Below, piece after piece: positions 1 to 6,890 of a stretch of 7,856 nt of DNA. The stretch's first letter is position 1, and each line of letters opens with the position of its first letter. Made by a program: the position numbers and the translations under genes. This DNA comes from Eggerthellaceae bacterium (GTDB lineage Bacteria; Actinomycetota; Coriobacteriia; Coriobacteriales; Eggerthellaceae). The notes beneath the pieces are model-generated. The model was not told the origin of the DNA, made no database searches, and saw nothing but the letters and a program-made list of their open reading frames with translations. The DNA lies in the NCBI GenBank assembly GCA_017459485.1, contig JAFUCW010000068.1, positions 1 to 7,856 of the forward strand, read 5' to 3'.

Positions 1-1369
<1,369 letters not shown>

Positions 1370-4300
1370 TTACTGCTCCTCTCCTCCACCGATGAGTTCG
1401 TTTCCGTCGTCGCCGCCCAGCAAGTCGCTTTCGATCATAGAGGCCAGGTCGGCAGCGATGCTGGTAAGGACGTCTTCCTCTTCGGCCTCGGTCTTTGCGG
1501 CGTCGGCGGCCAAAGTGGCAATCAGGTCGGACCCTTCGGCATCCTCGTCGATTTCCGCCGTCACGTCGACGGCGCCATCCTGGCCTTCAAGCTCGACGTT
1601 GAGGCCAAGCGACTTCATCTCTTTGATAAGCACCTTGAACGACTCGGGCACTTCGGCTGCGGGGAGGGTCTCTCCCTTGACGATGGCCTCGTAGGACTTC
1701 ACGCGACCGACTGTGTCGTCGGACTTGACGGTAAGGATTTCCTGCAGCACGTTGGAAGCGCCGTAGGCGTAGAGTGCCCAGACTTCCATTTCGCCGAAAC
1801 GCTGGCCGCCGAACTGCGCCTTTCCGCCCAAGGGTTGCTGCGTGATCAGGCTGTACGGACCGGTGGAATGGGCATGGATCTTGTCGTCGACCAAATGCCC
1901 CAGCTTAAGGATGTAGCTTGCGCCAACCGTGATGGGCTCGCGGAAAGGCTCGCCGGTGCGGCCGTCGTAGAGAATCGTCTTGCCCGTGGCGGACAGCTGC
2001 GGGACGAATTCGTCGCGCGCTGCGTCGCCGTACTTTTCATGGTTGATGTTGATCAGGTTGCGGTTGGCCTTCAGGATTACGTCGGAAATCTCTTCTTCGG
2101 TGGCGCCGTCGAACACGGGACTCGCCACGAACATGGGACCTTCGACCGCCTCGGTTGAATTGGGGTCGTCCGACCAGCCGAACTTTGCCGCCCAACCCAG
2201 ATGGCATTCGAGCAGCTGCCCGACGTTCATACGGGAAGGCACGCCCAAAGGATTCAGGATGATGTCGATCGGCGTGCCGTCCGCCATGTAGGGCATGTCT
2301 TCGACCGGCAGGATGCGGCTGATGACGCCCTTGTTGCCATGACGACCCGAAAGCTTGTCACCCTGCTGGATCTTGCGCTTCTGCGCCACGTACACACGCA
2401 CAAGTTCGTTGACGCCGGGGGCCAAGTCGTCGCCTTCGGCGCGGCTCTGGCGGGTAATGCCGATAACGCGCCCACCGGATCCGTGCGGCACCGTCAGCGA
2501 CGTGTCGCGCACTTCGCGCGCCTTTTCACCGAAGATAGCGCGCAGAAGGCGCTCTTCGGCGGTCAGCTCGGTTTCGCCTTTCGGGGTGACCTTGCCCACC
2601 AAAACGTCGCCGGGGAACACTTCGGCGCCAATGCGGATGATGCCGTCGGCGTCCAAGTCGGCGATCATGTCCTCGGAAATGTTGGGGATTTCACGGGTGA
2701 TTTCCTCGGGCCCCAGCTTGGTGTCGCGCGCGTCGATTTCGTATTCGGAAATGTGAATCGACGTGAGCAAGTCTTCGGACACCACGCGTTCGCTGATGAT
2801 GATAGCGTCCTCGTAGTTGTAGCCTTCCCACGGCATGTAGGCGAGCATCAGGTTCTGGCCAAGCGCGAGCTCTGCGTGGTCGCACGACGGGCCGTCTGCC
2901 AGCACATCGCCCGCAGCGACCTTGTCGCCCTTGCGGACGATGGGCTTATGGTTGATGCAGCCGCCTTGGTTGGAACGCTGGAACTTCGGAACCAGGTACT
3001 CGTCGTATTCGCCGTCGTCGCGCTGAACGACGATGACTTCGCCGTCGACGTAGTCGACCACGCCCGGATTCTGGGCGATCATGATTTCGCCGGAGTCAAC
3101 CGCTATGCGGTGCTCGATGCCGGTGCCCACCAGCGGCGCCTGCGGACGCAGCAGCGGCACTGCCTGGCGCTGCATGTTGGACCCCATAAGTGCGCGGTTG
3201 GCGTCGTCGTGCTCCAGGAAGGGAATGAGCGACGTAGCCACGGAAACCATCTGGCGCGGGGACACGTCCATGTAGTCGACCTTTTTCACGTCGACTTCGT
3301 CCGGGTCGCCGAACTCGCCCTTGGCATTCTTCGTGCGGCAAAGCACGCGGCTCTTCTTCTTGAACTTGCCATTGACGAATTCGCCGAACTGCCTGGTCTC
3401 GGGGTCGAACGTCTCGTTCGCCTGGGCGATGATGTGCCTTTCTTCCTCGTCAGCGGTCAGGTAGTCGACTTCGTCGGTGACCTTACCGTCCACGATGCGG
3501 CGATACGGCGTTTCGATGAAGCCAAAGCTGTTCACGCGCGCATACGTTGCCAAAGATCCGATCAGGCCGATGTTGGGACCTTCGGGCGTCTCGATCGGGC
3601 ACATGCGGCCATAATGGGAGGTGTGCACGTCACGCACCTCGAAGCCGGCGCGCTCGCGCGACAGACCGCCAGGACCAAGGGCGGACAGGCGGCGCTTGTG
3701 CGTGATGCCTGCGGCCGGGTTGGACTGGTCCATGAACTGGGAAAGCTGGGAAGAGCCGTAGAACTCCTTGATAGCCGCCACGATAGGACGGATGTTGATC
3801 AGGCTCTGCGGCGTGATCTCGTCTGGCTCCTGCATGCTCATGCGTTCGCGCACCACACGCTCCATGCGCGAAAGACCGATACGGAACTGGTTCTGGATCA
3901 GCTCTCCCACCGTGCGGATGCGGCGGTTGCCGAAATGGTCGATGTCGTCGGTGGTGTAGCCTTCGACGCCGTCGTGCAGCGCGATGATGTAGCGCATGGT
4001 CGCAACGATGTCATCGGTGGTAAGCGTGGAAGAGCCCAGCTCGTCGCCTTCCAACTCGAAGCCAAGCTTTTTGTTCACCTTGTAGCGACCCACCGTCGCC
4101 AGGTTGTAACGCTGCTGGTTGAAGAACAGGCCATCGAGCAGCGTGCGAGCGGAGTCGATCGTGGGGGGCTCGCCGGGGCGGAAACGCTTGTAGAGCTCAA
4201 TCAGGCTTTCGTCGCGCGTGGTTGCCGGGTCGCGGTCGAGCGTGCGAAGCACCATTTCGCTGTCGCCCAGGATGTTGATAATCTCTTCGCGGGTTTCACC

Positions 4301-4912
4301 CAAGCCCAGCGCGCGCACGAGAAGCGTCGCAGGCTGCTTGCGCTTGCGGTCGATGCGGACCGAAAGGATGTCGCGCTTGTCGGTTTCGAACTCGAGCCAT
4401 GCGCCGCGTCCAGGAATGACCTTCGCGTTGTAGACGATGCGGTCGGAGGTCTTGTCGCGTTCGCTACCGAAGTACACGCCGGGGCTGCGCACCAGCTGGG
4501 AAACGACGACGCGCTCCGTGCCATTGATGATGAACGTTCCGCGCGGGGTCATGAGCGGGAAGTCGCCCAAAAACACGTCCTGTTCTTTGATTTCGCCCGT
4601 TTCAAGATTGGTGAAACGAACATCGGCGAACAGAGGCGCTTGGTAGGACATGTCCTTTTCCTTGCACTCGTCAACCGAGTACTTGGGGTCGCCGAACTCG
4701 TGCGCGCCAATTTCCACGCGCATGTCCTTGCTGTTCGATTCGATGGGACAAATGTCCGCGAATGCCTGCGTCAGGCCCTCATGCGTGAACCATTCGAAAC
4801 TTTCCTTCTGGATTGCAATCAGGTTCGGCACGTCCATGACGTCGGGAATTTTCGCGAAGCTTCGGCGGCTTCTATAAGTGCTGGTAGAAGCCTGTTTTTT
4901 GGTCTTCGCCAC
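1370..4912 (-). CDS. rpoB: RNA polymerase subunit beta
   Basis: Second-largest subunit of core RNA polymerase, target of rifamycins; 1180 residues, similar to actinobacterial RpoB and shorter than the E. coli protein. Visible landmarks are the N-terminal protrusion ([23 protein letters not shown], about 118-140), the rifampicin cluster at residues 386-417 (bases 3662-3757), [18 protein letters not shown] at about 434-451, [10 protein letters not shown] at about 695-704, [12 protein letters not shown] at 851-862 with the conserved active-site lysines, and the C-terminal [19 protein letters not shown] anchor region at about 1029-1047. Rifampicin contact positions equivalent to E. coli D516, H526 and S531 are the sensitive residues (D395, H405, S410). 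The last 70 residues are a strongly acidic tail. The start is GTG (codon 4912-4910), chosen because AGGAGGA lies nine bases upstream and the promoter lies just beyond. The stop TAA touches the rpoC ATG. Confidence 0.99.
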   Translation of the reverse strand: MAKTKKQASTSTYRSRRSFAKIPDVMDVPNLIAIQKESFEWFTHEGLTQAFADICPIESNSKDMRVEIGAHEFGDPKYSVDECKEKDMSYQAPLFADVRFTNLETGEIKEQDVFLGDFPLMTPRGTFIINGTERVVVSQLVRSPGVYFGSERDKTSDRIVYNAKVIPGRGAWLEFETDKRDILSVRIDRKRKQPATLLVRALGLGETREEIINILGDSEMVLRTLDRDPATTRDESLIELYKRFRPGEPPTIDSARTLLDGLFFNQQRYNLATVGRYKVNKKLGFELEGDELGSSTLTTDDIVATMRYIIALHDGVEGYTTDDIDHFGNRRIRTVGELIQNQFRIGLSRMERVVRERMSMQEPDEITPQSLINIRPIVAAIKEFYGSSQLSQFMDQSNPAAGITHKRRLSALGPGGLSRERAGFEVRDVHTSHYGRMCPIETPEGPNIGLIGSLATYARVNSFGFIETPYRRIVDGKVTDEVDYLTADEEERHIIAQANETFDPETRQFGEFVNGKFKKKSRVLCRTKNAKGEFGDPDEVDVKKVDYMDVSPRQMVSVATSLIPFLEHDDANRALMGSNMQRQAVPLLRPQAPLVGTGIEHRIAVDSGEIMIAQNPGVVDYVDGEVIVVQRDDGEYDEYLVPKFQRSNQGGCINHKPIVRKGDKVAAGDVLADGPSCDHAELALGQNLMLAYMPWEGYNYEDAIIISERVVSEDLLTSIHISEYEIDARDTKLGPEEITREIPNISEDMIADLDADGIIRIGAEVFPGDVLVGKVTPKGETELTAEERLLRAIFGEKAREVRDTSLTVPHGSGGRVIGITRQSRAEGDDLAPGVNELVRVYVAQKRKIQQGDKLSGRHGNKGVISRILPVEDMPYMADGTPIDIILNPLGVPSRMNVGQLLECHLGWAAKFGWSDDPNSTEAVEGPMFVASPVFDGATEEEISDVILKANRNLININHEKYGDAARDEFVPQLSATGKTILYDGRTGEPFREPITVGASYILKLGHLVDDKIHAHSTGPYSLITQQPLGGKAQFGGQRFGEMEVWALYAYGASNVLQEILTVKSDDTVGRVKSYEAIVKGETLPAAEVPESFKVLIKEMKSLGLNVELEGQDGAVDVTAEIDEDAEGSDLIATLAADAAKTEAEEEDVLTSIAADLASMIESDLLGGDDGNELIGGGEEQ
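1376..1380 (-). promoter_or_regulatory. Ribosome binding site of rpoC inside the rpoB 3' end
   Basis: AGGAG lies six bases before the rpoC ATG, within the last codons of rpoB (Gly-Gly-Gly-Glu-Glu-Gln, stop). A second purine-rich GGAGG lies slightly further upstream. Because the rpoB stop abuts the rpoC start, a ribosome ending rpoB sits on the rpoC initiation site, which supports translational coupling. Confidence 0.8.
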
Positions 4913-4920
4913 GGCTGCTT

Positions 4921-4927
4921 TCCTCCT
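4921..4927 (-). promoter_or_regulatory. Ribosome binding site of rpoB
   Basis: AGGAGGA on the minus strand, with a spacing of about nine bases to a GTG codon. This decides the rpoB start: the first codon is GTG, giving the N-terminus MAKTKKQAS, and no ATG nearby has an equally good Shine-Dalgarno sequence. Confidence 0.85.
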
Positions 4928-4945
4928 ATCAGAAAAAGCTCAAAC

Positions 4946-4960
4946 TGCGAAAAAGTCGCA
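4946..4960 (-). other. Small stem-loop at the 5' end of the rpoBC leader
   Basis: TGCGA, loop CTTTT, TCGCA: a perfect 5-bp stem in the untranslated leader, starting within a few bases of the expected transcription start. It is too weak and too far from the ribosome binding site to be a clear attenuator. It could stabilise the 5' end of the message. Function is inferred only from position. Confidence 0.4.
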
Positions 4961-4967
4961 AGGTATC

Positions 4968-4996
4968 ACAATACGCGCGCGCAAAGCCAACGTCAA
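4968..4996 (-). promoter_or_regulatory. Promoter of the rpoBC operon
   Basis: On the minus strand TTGACG (4996-4991) is followed by a 17-bp spacer and TATTGT (4973-4968), a good match to housekeeping sigma factor elements with ideal spacing. Immediately upstream, at about 4997-5012, is an A-rich run (AAGAAAAAAATTC) in the position of an UP element. The spacer ends in alternating GCGCGCGCG next to the -10 box. A start near 4959-4964 would give a leader of about 50 bases before the rpoB GTG. This fits a strong dedicated promoter, so rpoBC need not depend on upstream genes. Confidence 0.82.
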
Positions 4997-5162
4997 GAAT
5001 TTTTTTCTTAAACCGTGTATTTTTGCTGTTGATTTGCCCCACCATCAGGCATTTTTCTATTGTGTTTTTCGCGCATGAAAGCTACGCGCGCAGGAGCGGA
5101 ACAGAACAGAGCGCCGCTTCTGGATGGCAGAGCGGTAGCGAAAGCAGTGAGTAAGAGCAAGC

Positions 5163-5466
5163 CGTCACCGTTTCTGAGGGCATGGGGCACCTTCGGAGCA
5201 GGCTCCGTACAGCGGGTGGCAGGGTCGTAGGGGCTTCGGTGCGAGGCCGCCACTTCCGATGGCCTCTTCAGGGCAGATGCGCACGAAGAGTAGCGGGCGT
5301 TGGGCCCAAATGAACCACCACTGCCTCTGAGGGCATGGGGCGCCTTCAGGGCGGATGCGCACGAAGAGTAGCAGGTCGTCGGGGCCAGGTGGGCCGCCAC
5401 CTTCGCCGAAGACTTGGGGCGTCTTCAGAGCAGGTGCGCCCGGAGGGTGGCGGGGTCGTTAGGACT
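5163..5466 (-). repeat. Degenerate tandem array of about four 76-79 bp units overlapping the ddh 3' end
   Basis: Aligned unit anchors fall at 5182, 5259, 5335 and 5414, giving periods of 77, 76 and 79 bp. Bases 5266-5294 and 5344-5372 match at 28 of 29 positions. Bases 5173-5188 and 5326-5341 are identical over 16 bases. Bases 5214-5229 and 5445-5460 match at 14 of 16, which is a three-unit offset of 231 bp. The unit nearest ddh includes its last dozen or so codons and its stop. Read on the minus strand, the farthest unit still encodes SPYDPAT against SPNDPAT in ddh. Because the ddh C-terminus has the family's usual length and ...SP motif, the coding copy is probably ancestral and the others decayed duplicates. 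An alternative is a dispersed intergenic repeat family that happens to overlap ddh. Confidence 0.7.
5406..5428 (-). terminator. Stem-loop across the ddh stop codon (weak terminator candidate)
   Basis: CTGAAGAC, loop GCCCCAA, GTCTTCGG: an 8-bp stem with one G-T pair that includes the TGA stop of ddh. No U-tract follows, so it is not a classical intrinsic terminator. It may limit 3' decay or act with Rho. It also falls within the first unit of the tandem array, and the other units do not keep the pairing well, so it may be incidental. Confidence 0.3.
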
Positions 5467-6402
5467 AAGGTATGCCGGCGCGATGTCGAAGACGGTCTTG
5501 CAGCCTGCGGCTCCTTCCTGGGACAAACGGGCAACCGCACGGGCGTAGGCCACCAACACGCTGGAGGTAAATTCGGGATTAGAGCCCAGCTTCAGCGAGT
5601 ATTCGATGGTCATAGGCGTGCCAGTAGCGCTGGTGCCAGTGCGCAGAACGAAGCCACCGTGCGGCAAGCCGGCATGATTAGCGTCCAGTTCTTCTTGGGT
5701 GATGAAGTTGACGGTCGTGTCGTAGTCGGCGAAGTAGTTGGGCATCTCAACGATCTCGCGCTCGACGGCAGCCGCGTCCGCGCCCTCCTCCAATACGACC
5801 CAGCATTCGCGTGTGTGCTTCTCGCGCGTGGTCAACTGGGGCTGTTTGCCCGCACGTACGGCGTCGAGCGCCGCTTCGACGGGAATGGTGTATTGCTTGG
5901 CGTCGGCCACGCCTTCGATGCGGCGGATGGCATCGGAATGGCCCTGCGACACGCCCTTGCCCCAGAACGTGTAGTCGGCGCCTTCGGGAAGGATGCAGTT
6001 AGCGTAGAGACGGTTGAGGGAAAACAGGCCTGGGTCCCACCCGCAGGAAATGAGCGCCACATGTCCGCCTTCGATTGCGGCAGCGTCGACCGCAGCGAAA
6101 TGGTCGGGGATATGCGCGTGTGTGTCGAAGCTGTCGACCACATTGTAGAGCCTGGCAAAATGCGGTGTCTGCTCGGGCAGGTCGGTTGCACTGCCGCCGG
6201 CGATGACGAGCACATCAAGCGCTTCAGTGCCGGCTTCAAGGTCGGCAGTAGGCTTGACGGGCACGCCGTCCGTGGCAATCTTGACGCTTGAGGGGTCGCG
6301 CCGCGTGTAGACGGCGGCAAGCTCCATATCGGCGTTCTGGCGGATTGCCAGTTCGATGCCGCGCCCTAGGTTTCCGTACCCGAGTATGCCAATGCGTGTC
6401 AT
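5425..6402 (-). CDS. ddh: meso-diaminopimelate D-dehydrogenase
   Basis: NADPH-dependent cytosolic enzyme (EC 1.4.1.16 family) that converts tetrahydrodipicolinate plus ammonia to meso-diaminopimelate in one step, feeding peptidoglycan cross-linking and lysine. It has 325 residues, close to the 320 of the Corynebacterium glutamicum enzyme, and aligns with it end to end. The dinucleotide fold opens with GILGYGNLGRG (5-15). GSATDLPEQTPHFA (70-83) matches the family. The substrate and catalytic segments are GWDPGLFSLNR (121-131), FWGKGVSQGHSDAIRR (146-161), LPHGGFV (246-252) and the Asn in LKLGSNPEF (Asn275). The ATG has a near-perfect Shine-Dalgarno sequence. It stands alone between a surface-protein gene and rpoB, with long gaps on both sides, so it is probably monocistronic. 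Its last codons lie in a tandem repeat array. I saw no damage to the frame. Confidence 0.96.
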   Translation of the reverse strand: MTRIGILGYGNLGRGIELAIRQNADMELAAVYTRRDPSSVKIATDGVPVKPTADLEAGTEALDVLVIAGGSATDLPEQTPHFARLYNVVDSFDTHAHIPDHFAAVDAAAIEGGHVALISCGWDPGLFSLNRLYANCILPEGADYTFWGKGVSQGHSDAIRRIEGVADAKQYTIPVEAALDAVRAGKQPQLTTREKHTRECWVVLEEGADAAAVEREIVEMPNYFADYDTTVNFITQEELDANHAGLPHGGFVLRTGTSATGTPMTIEYSLKLGSNPEFTSSVLVAYARAVARLSQEGAAGCKTVFDIAPAYLSPNDPATLRAHLL

Positions 6403-6405
6403 AGT

Positions 6406-6413
6406 AACCTCCT
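6406..6413 (-). promoter_or_regulatory. Ribosome binding site of ddh
   Basis: AGGAGGTT on the minus strand, a full match to the anti-Shine-Dalgarno sequence, ending three bases before the ATG at 6402 (the AGGAGG core is five bases from it). It fixes the ddh start and implies efficient translation. Confidence 0.85.
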
Positions 6414-6509
6414 GCTGTTCGGCCTGTATCTTGCTGTTCAGCCTGTCCGCAACCTGTCCGCTGGCTGGTGCGCGAGCTCACCGCTTTTCGACCGCTCCCG
6501 CTGTTCGGC
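6414..6509 (-). repeat. Three copies of a GCYGAACAGC decamer in the ddh leader
   Basis: Read on the minus strand, GCCGAACAGC occurs at 6509-6500 and 6423-6414 and GCTGAACAGC at 6442-6433. Next to the middle copy, GCGGACAGG is repeated twice with an 11-bp period (6461-6453 and 6450-6442). The copy at 6414 abuts the ribosome binding site. They could be regulator half-sites or a slippage product. No known box is recognised. Confidence 0.45.
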
Positions 6510-6564
6510 AAAACAAATCACAGGATTGGTTTGCCTCGTGCGCCCCACTTGACTTCGCTTCACA

Positions 6565-6613
6565 CTTATGTCGTGAATCTTATGTCGTGAATCGCGCTTA
6601 CATGATTCACGAA
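6565..6613. repeat. Tandem 14-mer plus inverted half-site upstream of ddh (operator-like)
   Basis: CTTATGTCGTGAAT occurs twice in perfect tandem at 6565-6578 and 6579-6592. The second copy's TCGTGAATC (6585-6593) is matched by an inverted GATTCACGA (6604-6612), giving a 9-bp inverted repeat with a 10-bp spacer. Three similarly built half-sites within 50 bp suggest a binding site for a dimeric regulator. It lies 160-210 bp upstream of ddh, far for a simple repressor unless the ddh promoter is nearby. No regulator gene is in the window. Confidence 0.55.
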
Positions 6614-6684
6614 TAACAGTAGTTCAGACATCGGAAAAGTGTGCCCGCGTACCGACCAGCTACTTTCTTCTTGCTAAGAATGAT

Positions 6685-6711
6685 AGCACCCCTACCAAAT
6701 GGCGGGGTGCT
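6685..6711. terminator. GC-rich stem-loop, possible bidirectional terminator
   Basis: AGCACCCC and GGGGTGCT form a perfect 8-bp stem around an 11-base loop. On the minus strand the stem is followed by ATCATTCTTAG, only modestly U-rich; on the plus strand the tail is poorer. It lies about 180 bp downstream of the surface-protein stop and upstream of the operator-like repeats, a reasonable place to end that transcript. Strength as an intrinsic terminator is doubtful because there is no true U-run. Confidence 0.45.
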
Positions 6712-6847
6712 TAGTAACACAGGGTTAACGTACGTGCGGCGCCAAGGCAAAGAAGGACAGAGCCAAACCGGGCATATCAACGGAGCGTAGAGCGCAAACG
6801 TATGCAACGCCTTACTCCAGCCCCTTGTTGCGGACGCCGTTTCTGCA

Positions 6848-6883
6848 AGGGGTGAAACATGGCGAGACCCCTGTTTCACCCCT
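6848..6883 (-). terminator. 12-bp inverted repeat just after the surface-protein stop
   Basis: AGGGGTGAAACA (6883-6872) pairs perfectly with TGTTTCACCCCT (6859-6848) across a 12-base loop, starting seven bases after the stop codon. There is no U-tract. The CCCCT of its 3' arm can instead pair with CAAGGGG further on (6827-6821, a 7-bp stem with CCCCTTG at 6852-6846), so the two stems exclude each other. It is probably a 3'-end stabiliser or a Rho-assisted terminator. Confidence 0.5.
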
Positions 6884-6890
6884 ACTTATC

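Larger units (their letters stand above)
4928..5424. other. Gene-free region between ddh and rpoB
   Basis: About 500 bp without a credible gene. Bases 4928-5012 hold the rpoB leader, promoter and A-rich upstream element. Bases 5013-5080 are AT-rich for this genome, with nothing else recognised. Bases 5081-5162 show no recognisable element; a stretch near 5120 looks faintly like the D-arm of a tRNA but no cloverleaf can be built. Bases 5163-5424 are the degenerate tandem array described separately. An open frame on the minus strand (5400-5008) runs through the array, but it starts at a GTG with no ribosome binding site, is low in complexity, and just repeats the array. Confidence 0.75.
6403..6890. 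other. Gene-free region between the surface-protein gene and ddh
   Basis: About 490 bp with no credible gene; the frames here are short, lack ribosome binding sites and resemble no known family. It contains the ddh ribosome binding site, decamer repeats (6414-6509), an operator-like tandem and inverted repeat (6565-6613), a terminator-like stem (6685-6711) and paired hairpins after the surface-protein stop (6821-6883). I could not assign a ddh promoter with confidence. One weak candidate is TTGCGG (6454-6449) followed after 17 bp by ATACAG, close to the gene. Bases 6720-6820 show nothing recognisable. Confidence 0.65.

Noticed and set aside
2201..5011. 936-codon open frame on the plus strand opposite rpoB
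   Set aside because: It is the antisense shadow of rpoB, kept open by strong GC bias at third positions. It resembles no protein family, is rich in Val/Ala/His/Asp, and has no start context. The long open frames at 44-901 and 1055-2158 opposite rpoC/rpoB have the same cause.
5120..5165. tRNA-like stretch GGATGGCAGAGCGGTAGC
   Set aside because: It recalls the D-arm region of a tRNA, but no acceptor stem, anticodon arm or T-arm (GTTCRA) can be found around it.
5008..5400. 130-codon minus-strand frame through the tandem array
   Set aside because: It begins at a GTG without a ribosome binding site, its sequence is just the translated repeat units, and it ends next to the rpoB promoter. It is better explained as non-coding repeat.
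5163..5466. CRISPR array
   Set aside because: The units are degenerate over their whole length, with no short exact repeats alternating with unique spacers, and no cas genes are present.
5335..6291. 318-codon plus-strand frame opposite ddh
   Set aside because: Shadow of ddh, whose minus-strand product matches the family over its full length.
6548..6584. Plus-strand TTGACT as a possible -35 box
   Set aside because: No -10 box lies at suitable spacing, and no plus-strand gene follows.
6607..6879. 90-codon minus-strand frame between the surface-protein gene and ddh
   Set aside because: No ribosome binding site, no family resemblance, and it runs across the hairpins and the terminator-like stem.
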